Shown here: positions 9,918-18,254 of the stretch, in pieces
Layout of the letters: each line of letters opens with the position of its first letter
Position numbering within the stretch: the first letter of the stretch is position 1
NCBI RefSeq assembly: GCF_006874465.1
Contig: NZ_VIRL01000010.1
Span: 1 to 64,000, forward strand
DNA length: 64,000 nucleotides
Reading direction: 5' to 3'
DNA from: Microbispora bryophytorum
GTDB lineage: Bacteria > Actinomycetota > Actinomycetes > Streptosporangiales > Streptosporangiaceae
Program-made: the position numbers and the translations under genes
Notes under the pieces: generated by a model
Told to the model about the DNA's origin: nothing
The model's input: only the letters and a program-made list of their open reading frames with translations
Databases searched by the model: none

Positions 9918-9994
9918 CGGGGCGTGGCGCAGCTTGGTAGCGCGCTTGCTTTGGGAGCAAGAAGTCGCAGGTTCAAATCCTGTCGCCCCGACCA
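9918..9994 (+). tRNA. tRNA-Pro (anticodon TGG)
   Basis: 77-nt cloverleaf including an encoded CCA. Acceptor stem is CGGGGCG/CGCCCCG, the anticodon arm is CTTGC-TTTGGGA-GCAAG, and the T arm contains GGTTCAAATCC. No integrated element is seen at its 3' end. Confidence 0.95.
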
Positions 9995-10010
9995 GCACTC
10001 AGGCACGTCA

Positions 10011-10041
10011 AAGGCCGCCTCCGGTGAACGGAAGCGGCCTT
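10011..10041 (+). terminator. hairpin terminator after tRNA-Pro
   Basis: Thirteen-base stem with one mismatch (AAGGCCGCCTCCG and its near complement) around a GTGAA loop, 17 bases past the tRNA. It would end the tRNA transcript before the crotonase gene. Confidence 0.7.
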
Positions 10042-10107
10042 GTCCGGCGCGCGGGGTCCGGCGCGTCTCCCGGAACCGCCGTACCCCCCCGGAACCTGAG
10101 GAGCATC

Positions 10108-10869
10108 ATGGACGACCTGGTCCTCGTCGACCGGCCCTCCGAGGCCGTCGCGGTCGTGACGCTGAACCGCCCGCGCAAGTACAACGCGATCTCCAAGGCG
10201 CTGCTCGAGGAGTTCCAGGACACGCTCCAGCGGCTCGCGGAGGAGCCCGCCCTGCGCGCGATGGTCCTCACGGGGGCCGACCCCGCCTTCTGCGCCGGCC
10301 TGGACCTCGGCGAACTGGAAGCGGCGGTGCAGATCGGCCACCCCGACTCCATCCTCCCGCTGCGGAACTTCCCGGTGCCCGTCATCGGGGCGGTCAACGG
10401 CGTGGCGGTGACCGGCGGCCTGGAGTTCGCGCTGGCCTGCGACTTCAGGATCGCCAGCGAACGGGCGAGGTTCGCCGACACCCACACCCGCGTCGGCATC
10501 GTGCCCTCCTGGGGCATGACGGCCCGGCTCAGCCAGGCCGTCGGGCAGTCCTGGGCCAGGCAGATGACGTTCACCGGGGATTTCGTCGACGCCTCCCTGG
10601 CACTGCGTATCGGCCTGGTGAACGAGGTCGTCGCGCACGACCGGCTGCTGCCCCGGGCCGTCGAGCTCGCGCAGAGCATCGCGACGACGACCCCGGAGAC
10701 GCTGGGCAGGATCCGGGAGATCTACGACCTCCTGCGCGACGGCACCGGCGCCGACGGCCTCCGGGCCGAGCTGGAGACCGGCCGGGACGGCCTCGCCGTC
10801 GCCGGCCCCGACGATTTCGCCGCCCGCAGGCGCGCCGTGTTCGACCGGGGCCGGGCGCAGAACCGCTGA
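10108..10869 (+). CDS. enoyl-CoA hydratase/isomerase (crotonase) family protein
   Basis: 253-residue cytosolic crotonase-fold enzyme acting on an acyl-CoA, typically hydration in fatty-acid or amino-acid breakdown. The oxyanion-hole segments GADPAFCAGLDLGE and GAVNGVAVTGGLEFALACD are present, and the region THTRVGIVPSWGMTARL matches the catalytic loop. The ATG at 10108 has GAGGAG upstream; the frame reaches back through tRNA-Pro only by chance. The exact substrate cannot be told. It converges on the VOC gene with a 3-base gap. Confidence 0.88.
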   Translation: MDDLVLVDRPSEAVAVVTLNRPRKYNAISKALLEEFQDTLQRLAEEPALRAMVLTGADPAFCAGLDLGELEAAVQIGHPDSILPLRNFPVPVIGAVNGVAVTGGLEFALACDFRIASERARFADTHTRVGIVPSWGMTARLSQAVGQSWARQMTFTGDFVDASLALRIGLVNEVVAHDRLLPRAVELAQSIATTTPETLGRIREIYDLLRDGTGADGLRAELETGRDGLAVAGPDDFAARRRAVFDRGRAQNR

Positions 10870-10872
10870 AGG

Positions 10873-11265
10873 TCACTCCTCCTCGACGTACGGATGGGTC
10901 AGGAACTCGATGGCATGGCCGTCGGGGTCGTCCACGTACACCCCGCGGCCGTGGTGACGGTGGTTGATCTGCTGTGGCTCCAGGTGGTGGGGGCCGCCCC
11001 AGTAGGGCAGGCCCCGCTCGGCGATGCGGGCGCAGATGTCGTCGAACTCGTCTTCGGAGACGAGGAACGCCAGGTGCTGCATGACGATCCGGTCCCGGTC
11101 GACGATCGAGTCGGCGTAGTCGATCGTCACGCCGTTGCCGACCCGGACCGTGGCGAACGGCCCGAACGCGCCGGGCTCGGGCTCGCCGAGCAGCCCGGTC
11201 AGGAACCGCGCGGACTCGAAGCGGTCGCTGCTGTGCACAATCGTGTGGTCCAGTTGAGCGGTCAC
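10873..11265 (-). CDS. VOC (glyoxalase/bleomycin resistance) family protein
   Basis: 130-residue protein of the vicinal oxygen chelate fold. It carries the beta-alpha-beta-beta-beta pattern with LDHTIVHSSD at the N-terminus and the metal-site end GVYVDDPDGHAIEFLTHP. The GTG at 11265 is chosen over the ATG at 11295 because it has GGAGGG 6 bases upstream and leaves promoter space to the divergent gene. A glyoxalase- or dioxygenase-like role is possible; the substrate is unknown. Confidence 0.8.
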   Translation of the reverse strand: MTAQLDHTIVHSSDRFESARFLTGLLGEPEPGAFGPFATVRVGNGVTIDYADSIVDRDRIVMQHLAFLVSEDEFDDICARIAERGLPYWGGPHHLEPQQINHRHHGRGVYVDDPDGHAIEFLTHPYVEEE

Positions 11266-11315
11266 GTCGCCCTCCAGGTTTCCTACGGTCTTCATCGACG
11301 CAATACCGTGGACAG

Positions 11316-11813
11316 GTGATCGACAAGCACATCTCCCGCGTGCTGGGGCTGCTGGGGCAGGACGACACGCTCCGGGTCCTCGCCGGGCTGGTCCTGCGTC
11401 CCGGTGGGCCGCTGGACAAGGTCACCGGGCTCGACCGGGAAGTGGTGTCCAGGGCCCTGGACCGGCTGGAGCGGGGCGGCCTCGCCGTACGGGACGGGGA
11501 CGGCTGGCGGGCGCGGCCCGAGACCTTCCGCGACCTGCTGCGCACGATCCCCTCCACGCCGGCGGACCCGATGGACGCGTTCCTGGTCGACGGGCGGCTC
11601 GTCTCCATGCCGGCGAAGAGGACCAAACGGCTCATGGTGCTCGACTACGTCGCCCAGGTGTTCGAGGTGGGCGTGCGCTACCCGGAGAAGGAGGTCGACG
11701 TGGCGCTGCGGGCGTTCCACGACGACTACGCCGCTCTGCGCCGTTACCTGGTGGACGAGGGGTTCCTCACCCGGGAGTCCAACGTCTACTGGCGCTCGGG
11801 CGGAACCGCCTGA
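11316..11813 (+). CDS. DUF2087 domain protein
   Basis: 165-residue protein of unknown function. The N-terminal half resembles a winged helix (LDREVVSRALDRLERGGLAV). The C-terminal half carries the DUF2087 pattern KRTKRLMVLDYVAQVF ... YPEKEVDVALRAFHDDYAALRRYLVDEGFL. Proteins of this family are often small regulators. It is divergent from the VOC gene, with 50 bases between starts. Its stop codon is the first of five tandem 12-base repeats. Confidence 0.82.
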   Translation: MIDKHISRVLGLLGQDDTLRVLAGLVLRPGGPLDKVTGLDREVVSRALDRLERGGLAVRDGDGWRARPETFRDLLRTIPSTPADPMDAFLVDGRLVSMPAKRTKRLMVLDYVAQVFEVGVRYPEKEVDVALRAFHDDYAALRRYLVDEGFLTRESNVYWRSGGTA

Positions 11814-11864
11814 CGCACCGCCTGACGCTCCGTCTGACACACCGTCTGGCGCACCGTCTGACCG
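11805..11864 (+). repeat. tandem 12-base repeat containing the stop codon of the DUF2087 gene
   Basis: Five imperfect copies of ACCGYCTGACGC. The first copy holds the TGA stop. All five contain TG(A/G) at the same place, so a slip into the repeat would in most cases still terminate. Confidence 0.7.
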
Positions 11865-11924
11865 GGTCCGGCCACATCGGCGGTCGCCCTTTCCCGCCAA
11901 GCCCCGGGCGCGGACACTGGAGTT

Positions 11925-13283
11925 ATGGGCGAGCCGACCAGAGTCCTTCTCGACGAGTCCCGGATCCCCCGGAACTGGTACAACGTCGTCCCCGATCTGC
12001 CCGCGCCTCCCCCGCCGGTGCTCCACCCGGCGACGCTGCAGCCGGTCGGCCCCGACGACCTCGCCCCGCTCTTCCCGGCGGCGCTGATCGAGCAGGAGGT
12101 GTCGGGTGAGCGGTTCGTCCCGATCCCTGACGGCGTCCTCGACGTCTATCGCCTCTGGCGGCCCACACCCCTCATCCGCGCCCGGCGCCTTGAGCTCGCG
12201 CTCGGCACGCCCGCGCGGATCTACTACAAGTACGAGGGCGGCAGCCCGTCGGGCTCGCACAAGCCCAACACGGCGGCCCCCCAGGCGTACTACAACGCGC
12301 GGGAGGGCGTCCGGAGGCTGACCACCGAGACCGGTGCGGGCCAGTGGGGCTCCGCCCTGGCGTTCGCCTGCGTACAGTACGGCCTGGCCTGCGAGATCTG
12401 GATGGTCAGGGCGTCGTACGAGCAGAAGCCGTACCGCCGCACACTGATGAAGATCTACGGCGCGACCCTGCACGCCAGCCCGTCGGCGGTGACCACGGCG
12501 GGCAGCAGGATCCTGGCGCAGGATCCCCACTGCACGGGGTCGCTGGGCATCGCGATCAGCGAGGCGGTCGAGGTCGCCGGGCAGCACGACGACACGCGCT
12601 ACGCCCTCGGCTCGGTGCTCAATCACGTCCTGCTGCACCAGACCGTGATCGGCGAGGAGGCGCTGGAGCAGCTGGCCGTCGTCGGCGAGACGCCGGACGT
12701 GGTGATCGGCTGCACCGGCGGCGGCTCCAACTTCGCCGGGCTGGCCTTCCCGTTCCTGCGCGAGAAGCTGGCGGGGCGCATGAACCCCGTGCTGCGGAGT
12801 GTCGAGCCCGCCGCCTGCCCGTCCCTGACCCGCGGAGCCTACGCGTACGACTTCGGCGACACGGCGGGGTTCACGCCGCTGATGAAGATGCACACGCTGG
12901 GGCATACGTTCGTGCCCGACCCGATCCACGCCGGCGGGCTGCGCTACCACGGCATGTCGCCGTTGCTTTCGCACGTCTACGCGCTGGGCCTGGTGGAGGC
13001 CGTGGCCGTCACGCAGACCGAGGCCTTCGACGCGGGGATCCGCTTCGCCAGGAGCGAAGGGATCGTGCCGGCTCCCGAGCCCGCCCACGCGGTGGCCGCG
13101 ACGATCGCGGAGGCGTTGCGGTGCGCCGAGTCGGGCGAGGAGAAGGTCATCGTGATGTCCCTGTGCGGGCACGGCCACTTCGACCTGCCCGCCTACGAGA
13201 GCCGGCTCGCCGACCGCCTGGAGGATTTCACCCTCCCGCAGGAGCGGATCGACGCGGCCCTCGCGCACCTGCCCGCCGTCTGA
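11925..13283 (+). CDS. TrpB2-type pyridoxal-phosphate tryptophan synthase beta-like protein
   Basis: 452-residue cytosolic PLP enzyme of the TrpB2 subgroup, which condenses indole with serine without a TrpA partner nearby. The PLP lysine is in [13 protein letters not shown], and the phosphate-binding glycine loop is [12 protein letters not shown]. It is longer than TrpB1 (about 400) with the typical TrpB2 N-terminal extension ([13 protein letters not shown]). No trp genes surround it. In vivo role, such as indole salvage, is inferred for the family. Confidence 0.9.
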   Translation: MGEPTRVLLDESRIPRNWYNVVPDLPAPPPPVLHPATLQPVGPDDLAPLFPAALIEQEVSGERFVPIPDGVLDVYRLWRPTPLIRARRLELALGTPARIYYKYEGGSPSGSHKPNTAAPQAYYNAREGVRRLTTETGAGQWGSALAFACVQYGLACEIWMVRASYEQKPYRRTLMKIYGATLHASPSAVTTAGSRILAQDPHCTGSLGIAISEAVEVAGQHDDTRYALGSVLNHVLLHQTVIGEEALEQLAVVGETPDVVIGCTGGGSNFAGLAFPFLREKLAGRMNPVLRSVEPAACPSLTRGAYAYDFGDTAGFTPLMKMHTLGHTFVPDPIHAGGLRYHGMSPLLSHVYALGLVEAVAVTQTEAFDAGIRFARSEGIVPAPEPAHAVAATIAEALRCAESGEEKVIVMSLCGHGHFDLPAYESRLADRLEDFTLPQERIDAALAHLPAV

Positions 13284-13444
13284 TGGGGCGCATGCCCGCT
13301 GATATCCGTTTCGTCCCTTGACCGGCGGGTACGGCTGCGCCACGCGCCGTCATACCGACTGGAGCACTCATGTCAAACGGCTGAAATGCGCGGTATCAGC
13401 TCCATACGATTCTGGAACACCATCCGCTCTCTCCGGAGAATTCG

Positions 13445-15178
13445 TTGAACCGGAACTGCGTCATCAAGGACCCCGCCCCGGGTAACCGGGCGCAGTGGCG
13501 CCGCAGCAGCGCCGCGTCCGCGCACGAGCGGCTGGCTTTCCTGAACGAGGCGAGCCGGCGGATCGGCAGCACGCTCGACTTATCCGAGACGAGCCGCGAG
13601 CTCGTCGACGTGGCGGTCCCCCGCTTCGCCGACGCGGCGGCCGTCATGGTTCAGGACCGCCTCACGGCGGACGGCGAACTGTCGTCCCGGCCGGTGGACG
13701 GGAGCACCCTTGTACGCCGGGTCGCCGTGGCGGTGGCCGGCGCCGATCCGGACGCCTGGATGAAGGCCTTCCCCGTCGGCGAGGCGACGGTCTACCCGGC
13801 GATCCTTCCGCAGGCCCAGTGCATGGCCGGCAGCAAACCGCTGATGTATCCCGCGCTCGACAAGGAAAGCGCCCGGCTGATCGGCGCCAGCCTGGACCGG
13901 GAGGAGGCGGTCGCCTCGCTCCTGACCGACTCCTCGTTCCTCGCGGTGCCCCTGCGGGCGCGAGGGCGGGTGCTGGGCTGCGCGGTCTTCATCAGGCACC
14001 CGGGCAGCCTGGCGTTCGAGGAGCAGGACGTGGTGGTGGCCGAGGACCTGGCCGCCCGCACCGCCCTGTGCATCGACAACGCCCGGCTCTACACCAGGGA
14101 GCGCAGGACCGCGCTGACCCTGCAGAGCAGCCTGCTGCCCGTCGAACTGCCGCAGGCGCTCGGCATGGACATCGCCTCGCGCTATCTGCCGGCCAGCGAC
14201 CTGATGGGTGTCGGGGGCGACTGGTACGACGTGATCGCCCTGCCCGGGTGCCGTACCGCCCTGGTGGTGGGCGACGTCATGGGCCACGGAACCAGGGCCG
14301 CGGCGACCATGGGCCAGCTCCGCACGGCCGCGCGGACGCTCGCGAGCCTCGACCTGCCGCCCGACGAGGTGCTGTTCCGGCTCAACCTGATGAGTCAGGA
14401 CCTCGACCCGAGCCAGATCGCCACGTGCATCTACGCCGTCTACGACCCAGTCACGCGCAACTGCGCGCTCGCCCGTGCCGGGCACGTGCCGCCGATCCTG
14501 CTGCACCCCGACCGGTCGACCGAGATCATCGAGCTGCCCTCGGGCCTGCCTCTCGGCATCGGGAGCGACCCGCTGGAGTCGCGCGAGATGGTCCTGCCGG
14601 CCGGGAGCGTGCTCGCCCTCTACACCGACGGCCTCGTGGAGAGCAGGGAGCGGGACCTGGACGCGGGGATCATGGGGCTGCGCCGCCTGCTCGCCGGTCC
14701 GATCGAGGACCTGGAGGACATGTCCGACGCGATCATCAGCAGCCAGCGGGCGGGCCACGAGCGTGACGACATCGCCCTGATGGTGGCCCGGGTGCGCGAT
14801 CTCGACCCCGACGAGGTGGCGACCTGCCCGTTGCCGTCCGACCCGCGGTTCGTCTCGCACGCCCGCCGTTTCGTCCGCGGCACGCTGCAGAGGTGGGGGC
14901 TGAGCCCCCTGGTGGACAGCACCCAGCTCATCGTGAGCGAACTGGTCACCAACGCGCTCAAACACGGCTGGCCGCCGATCGAGCTGCGCATGCTGCGCGG
15001 CCGCACGCTGGTGGTCGAGGTCGTCGACGGCTCCCCTGCCGCTCCCGCCCCGCGCACGGCCGCCCCCGACGAGGACACCGGCCGCGGTCTCCAGCTGATC
15101 AAGCGGTTCGCCTACCGCTGGGGCACCCGGCCCACCCCGTACGGGAAGATCGTCTGGGTCGAGCAGCACCTCCCTTGA
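13445..15178 (+). CDS. GAF-SpoIIE phosphatase-HATPase regulatory protein
   Basis: 577 residues combining a sensor, a PP2C-type serine/threonine phosphatase and an anti-sigma kinase. GAF-like domain is about residues 25-215. The SpoIIE domain (about 225-445) keeps the metal aspartates in GVGGDWYDVI, VVGDVMGHGTRAA and HERDDIALMV. The HATPase domain (about 460-577) has the N box IVSELVTNALKHG and the G box DTGRGLQLIKRFAYRWG. The start is a TTG at 13445 with CCGGAG 6 bases before. Such proteins both phosphorylate and dephosphorylate anti-anti-sigma factors. No partner is adjacent. Confidence 0.9.
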   Translation: MNRNCVIKDPAPGNRAQWRRSSAASAHERLAFLNEASRRIGSTLDLSETSRELVDVAVPRFADAAAVMVQDRLTADGELSSRPVDGSTLVRRVAVAVAGADPDAWMKAFPVGEATVYPAILPQAQCMAGSKPLMYPALDKESARLIGASLDREEAVASLLTDSSFLAVPLRARGRVLGCAVFIRHPGSLAFEEQDVVVAEDLAARTALCIDNARLYTRERRTALTLQSSLLPVELPQALGMDIASRYLPASDLMGVGGDWYDVIALPGCRTALVVGDVMGHGTRAAATMGQLRTAARTLASLDLPPDEVLFRLNLMSQDLDPSQIATCIYAVYDPVTRNCALARAGHVPPILLHPDRSTEIIELPSGLPLGIGSDPLESREMVLPAGSVLALYTDGLVESRERDLDAGIMGLRRLLAGPIEDLEDMSDAIISSQRAGHERDDIALMVARVRDLDPDEVATCPLPSDPRFVSHARRFVRGTLQRWGLSPLVDSTQLIVSELVTNALKHGWPPIELRMLRGRTLVVEVVDGSPAAPAPRTAAPDEDTGRGLQLIKRFAYRWGTRPTPYGKIVWVEQHLP

Positions 15179-15265
15179 CCCGGGCGTTCACTCCCCTTAG
15201 AGCGTGTATGACTGATCGTTGAGAAGAGTTACGGTCGAATGGGGAGTTCGTGGCGAGGAGGGGAC

Positions 15266-15832
15266 ATGATCGACATCCGTGACGCGTACCGCAGGGCGCT
15301 GGACGGTTTCGGGGACCGCCTCCATCTCGTCCGCCGCGGACAGTGGGAGCTGCCGACCCCTTGTATCGACTGGGACGTCCGGGGGCTCGTCAACCACGTC
15401 GTGGCCGAGAACCTGTGGGCCCCCGAGCTGCTGTCCGGCCGTACGGTGGCCGAGGTGGGGGACGCCTTCGAGGGCGACGTGCTCGGCGACGACCCGCTGA
15501 AGGCGTTCGAGGCCTCCGCGCAGGGCGCCGTCCAGGCGGTGTACGCCGAGGGCGCCCTCACCAGCGTGACCCACCTGTCCTTCGGCGACGTACCGGGCGA
15601 GGAGTACATCACCGAGCTGTTCGCGGACGCGTTGATCCACACCTGGGACCTGGCACGTGCCATCGGCGGGCCGGAACGGCTCGACCCCGAGCTCGTCGCC
15701 TCCTGCTCGGAATGGTTCGAAAAGGCGCGGGAGGACTACCGCGAGGCGGGGGTGATCGGGGATGAGCGGGGCGTCCCGGCCGGCGCCGACCAGCAGACTC
15801 ACTTGCTCACCGCCTGGGGCAGGAACCCATAG
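15266..15832 (+). CDS. TIGR03086-type metal-binding protein (mycothiol maleylpyruvate isomerase/DinB fold)
   Basis: 188-residue protein of the MDMPI/DinB four-helix-bundle superfamily. It has the family start LVRRGQWELPTPCIDWDVRGLVNHVV and the metal-site segment ELFADALIHTWDLARA. Such proteins bind a divalent metal and may use mycothiol. The substrate is unknown. The ATG at 15266 has GAGGAGGGG upstream; an ATG at 15239 would add nine residues. Confidence 0.8.
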   Translation: MIDIRDAYRRALDGFGDRLHLVRRGQWELPTPCIDWDVRGLVNHVVAENLWAPELLSGRTVAEVGDAFEGDVLGDDPLKAFEASAQGAVQAVYAEGALTSVTHLSFGDVPGEEYITELFADALIHTWDLARAIGGPERLDPELVASCSEWFEKAREDYREAGVIGDERGVPAGADQQTHLLTAWGRNP

Positions 15833-15891
15833 GTCCTGCCCCAGGGACCGCCGCACGGTCCTGTCCCGGAGCTGTCCGCACGGTCCTGACT

Positions 15892-16000
15892 CAGGGCTGA
15901 CGCACAGCCCCGTCGCAGGGCTGACGCACAGCCCCGTCGCAGGGCTAACGCGCAGCCCCGTCGCAGGGCTAACGCGCAGCCCCGTCGCAGGGCTAACGCC
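15892..16000. repeat. 24-base tandem repeat array between convergent genes
   Basis: Four full and one partial copy of a 24-base unit (CAGGGCTGACGCACAGCCCC plus GTCG, with TGACGCACA changing to TAACGCGCA in later copies). Each unit can fold as GGGCT-N7-AGCCC, so the array is a string of small hairpins between the MDMPI gene and bL37. The bL37 stop codon lies in the last partial unit. Confidence 0.85.
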
Positions 16001-16070
16001 CTGTGGGCCGCCTGCCGTGGTTGGCCTTCTTCTTCTTGCGTGCCTTCGACTTGCGTGCGCGCCTGCCCAT
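15993..16070 (-). CDS. small basic protein resembling ribosomal protein bL37
   Basis: A 25-codon gene that most automatic callers would miss. The product is almost all Arg, Lys and Gly and ends KANHGRRPTGR. From memory this closely matches the about 24-residue actinobacterial large-subunit protein bL37 seen in mycobacterial ribosome structures, which ends KANHGKRPNA. GGAAGG lies 8 bases before the ATG. It diverges from the deoR-type gene, and its stop sits in a tandem repeat. The identity rests on the C-terminal motif and length. Confidence 0.72.
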   Translation of the reverse strand: MGRRARKSKARKKKKANHGRRPTGR

Positions 16071-16209
16071 CACGACCGCCTTCCGTCGAGTACGGCTTTC
16101 GCCCACTGTCCTCCCCCGGACCCCGAGCGGCAAGGGGCAGACCCCCAACTCAACACGTCTCCACGTTCGTGGGGCATAATTTGTTTGAATCTGTTGACAG
16201 GAGTGGTGA

Positions 16210-17037
16210 ATGCTGGCCCAGCAACGGCAGCAGGCGATCCTGGAGAGGGTACGCAGAACCGGCGGGGTGCGCGTCGCGCAGCTCGTACGCGACCTCGGGG
16301 TCTCGGACATGACCATTCGCCGCGACCTTGAGGTCCTCGCGGAGCGCGGCCTGATCGTCAAGGTGCACGGCGGGGCGACCGCCACCGGCACCGGCTCGAC
16401 GGAGGAGCCGGGCTTCGCGGCGAAGTCCGTGCGGCAGCAGGCCGAGAAGGAGGCCATCGCCCGCCGGGCCGCCATGCTCGTACGGCCGGGCAGCTCCGTC
16501 GCCCTGTCGGCCGGGACCACGACCTGGACACTCGCCCATCACCTGGTGGACGTGCCCGAGCTGACCGTCATCACCAACTCCGTCCAGGTGGCCGACGTCT
16601 TCCACCGGGCGGGACGGCCCGACCAGACCGTGGTGCTGGTGGGAGGCGTGCGTACGCCCTCCGACGCGCTGGTCGGCCCGGTGGCCGTGGCGGCCGTCCG
16701 CTCCCTGAACGTCGACACGCTCATGCTCGGCGTGCACGGCATGAGCGTCCGGGCCGGTTACACCACGCCGAACCTGCTGGAGGCGGAGACCGACCGCGCC
16801 CTCGTCGCGGCCGCCCAGCAGCTCGTGGTCCTGGCCGATCACACCAAGTGGGGGACGATCGGCATCAGCACGATCGCCGCCCTCGATGAGGCCGGCGTGG
16901 TCGTGAGCGACGTCGGCCTGCCGGAGGAGGCGCGCACCGCGCTGTCGGAGCACGCCGGCGAGCTCCTCCTCGCCGATCCGTCCGGGGAAACCGAGCTGGA
17001 GACCCCGCTGGAGACCGCACTGGAGACCGCACTGTGA
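16210..17037 (+). CDS. DeoR/GlpR family transcriptional regulator
   Basis: 275-residue sugar-phosphate-responsive repressor. The N-terminal helix-turn-helix (about 5-57) reads QQAILERVRRTGGVRVAQLV ... VSDMTIRRDLEVLAERG, followed by the linker VHGGA. The C-terminal phosphosugar-binding domain contains SAGTTTWTLAHHL, VLVGGVRTPSDALVGP and VLADHTKWG. It lies 93 bases before galT on the same strand, so it probably controls galactose use. The C-terminus ETPLETALETAL is encoded by a 12-base tandem repeat and is likely disordered. Confidence 0.92.
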   Translation: MLAQQRQQAILERVRRTGGVRVAQLVRDLGVSDMTIRRDLEVLAERGLIVKVHGGATATGTGSTEEPGFAAKSVRQQAEKEAIARRAAMLVRPGSSVALSAGTTTWTLAHHLVDVPELTVITNSVQVADVFHRAGRPDQTVVLVGGVRTPSDALVGPVAVAAVRSLNVDTLMLGVHGMSVRAGYTTPNLLEAETDRALVAAAQQLVVLADHTKWGTIGISTIAALDEAGVVVSDVGLPEEARTALSEHAGELLLADPSGETELETPLETALETAL

Positions 17038-17134
17038 CGCCGGACCTCTGGAGCGAGCCCGCTGCGCGCCCGGACGCCTGGAAGCCCGCCGCGACCCGGG
17101 ACACCGCACCGTGAAACTGGAGACCGCTCTGTGA
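16996..17134 (+). repeat. 12-base repeats at the deoR-type gene end with a further copy at the galT start
   Basis: Three tandem copies of CTGGAGACCGCA (first copy CCCCG variant) end in CTGTGA, the regulator stop (17035-17037). The same string CTGGAGACCGCTCTGTGA recurs at 17117-17134, where GGAG and the GTG serve as the galT ribosome-binding site and start. The two 18-base copies differ at one base. Confidence 0.75.
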
Positions 17135-18189
17135 AGCGCACCATCACCCATCTCGCCGACGGCCGTGAGCTGATCTACTTCGACCGGCGCGACGACGCCG
17201 ACCACAGCGCCATCGATCCCCGGGACCTGCCGCCGCGCCCGCTCGCCTCCGAACTGCGCTACGACCCCCTGATGGACGAGTGGGTGGCCGTCGCCCGGCA
17301 CCGCCAGACGCGCACCCACTTGCCGTCCGCCGACGAGTGCCCGCTCTGCCCGGGCCATCCCGGCTCGGAGATCCCCTCGCCCTACGAAGTGGCGGTGTTC
17401 GAGAACCGCTTCCCGTCGTTCAGCTTCAACACCGGTGCGTACGAGCAGGTGGGCGGGCTGAGCGAGGTGCGGCCGGGGATCGGGCGCTGTGAGGTCGTCT
17501 GCTTCACCTCCGACCACAACGCGTCGTTCAGCTCGCTCAGCGACGAGCAGGCCGAACTGGTCGTCGAGGCGTGGGCCGACCGCACGGCCGAGCTGTCCTC
17601 GCTGCCCGGTGTGGAGCAGGTCTTCTGCTTCGAGAACCGCGGCGCCGAGATCGGCATCACGCTGCCGCACCCCCACGGGCAGATCTACGCCTATCCGTAC
17701 GTCACGCCGCGTACGCGGCAGATGCTGGACGCCGCCGGCCGCCATCAGGGCGGCAACCTGTTCGCGGACGTCCTGGCCGCCGAGCGGAAGGGCCCCCGGG
17801 TGGTGGCCGCCAACGAGCACTGGACGGCCTTCGTCCCGGCCGCCGCGCGCTACCCGTTCGAGGTGCACGTCTACCCGCACCGTCAGGTGCCCGACATCCC
17901 TGCGCTGTCCCCGGAGGAACGGGCCGCCTTCGCGCCGCTCTACACCGAGGTGCTGCGCCGCCTCGACGGGCTGTTCGGCGTCGTCATGCCGTACGTCGCG
18001 GCCTGGCACCAGGCCCCGGTCACCTACCGGCGCGACCTCGCCTACCTTCACCTGCAGCTTTTCACGATCCGGCGCGCGCCGGACAAGCTGAAGTATCTGG
18101 CCGGGTCGGAGTCGGCCATGGGCGCGTTCGTCAACGATGTGCTGCCCGAGGAGGCCGCCCGGATGCTTCGAGAGGCGATAACGGCTTGA
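17131..18189 (+). CDS. galT: galactose-1-phosphate uridylyltransferase
   Basis: Leloir-pathway enzyme that swaps UMP between UDP-glucose and galactose-1-phosphate. 352 residues, normal length. The nucleophile motif HPHGQ is in LPHPHGQIYAYPYV, a zinc pair is in CPLCPGHPGSE, and the second histidine-rich segment is PFEVHVYPHRQVPD. The GTG at 17131 has GGAG 8 bases upstream. galE and galK, often linked, are not nearby. Confidence 0.95.
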   Translation: MKRTITHLADGRELIYFDRRDDADHSAIDPRDLPPRPLASELRYDPLMDEWVAVARHRQTRTHLPSADECPLCPGHPGSEIPSPYEVAVFENRFPSFSFNTGAYEQVGGLSEVRPGIGRCEVVCFTSDHNASFSSLSDEQAELVVEAWADRTAELSSLPGVEQVFCFENRGAEIGITLPHPHGQIYAYPYVTPRTRQMLDAAGRHQGGNLFADVLAAERKGPRVVAANEHWTAFVPAAARYPFEVHVYPHRQVPDIPALSPEERAAFAPLYTEVLRRLDGLFGVVMPYVAAWHQAPVTYRRDLAYLHLQLFTIRRAPDKLKYLAGSESAMGAFVNDVLPEEAARMLREAITA

Positions 18190-18254
18190 TCTCCGGTTGG
18201 TTGCGACTTTGGTGGCAGCCACGGTTTCTTTACCACTAGTATCCCTGACACCGG

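Noticed and set aside
9757-9994. tRNA genes as attachment sites of an integrated element
   Set aside because: No integrase, no second copy of a tRNA end and ordinary genes on both sides.
15892-16000. CRISPR-like array
   Set aside because: Units abut with no spacers; it is a simple tandem repeat. No cas genes in the window.
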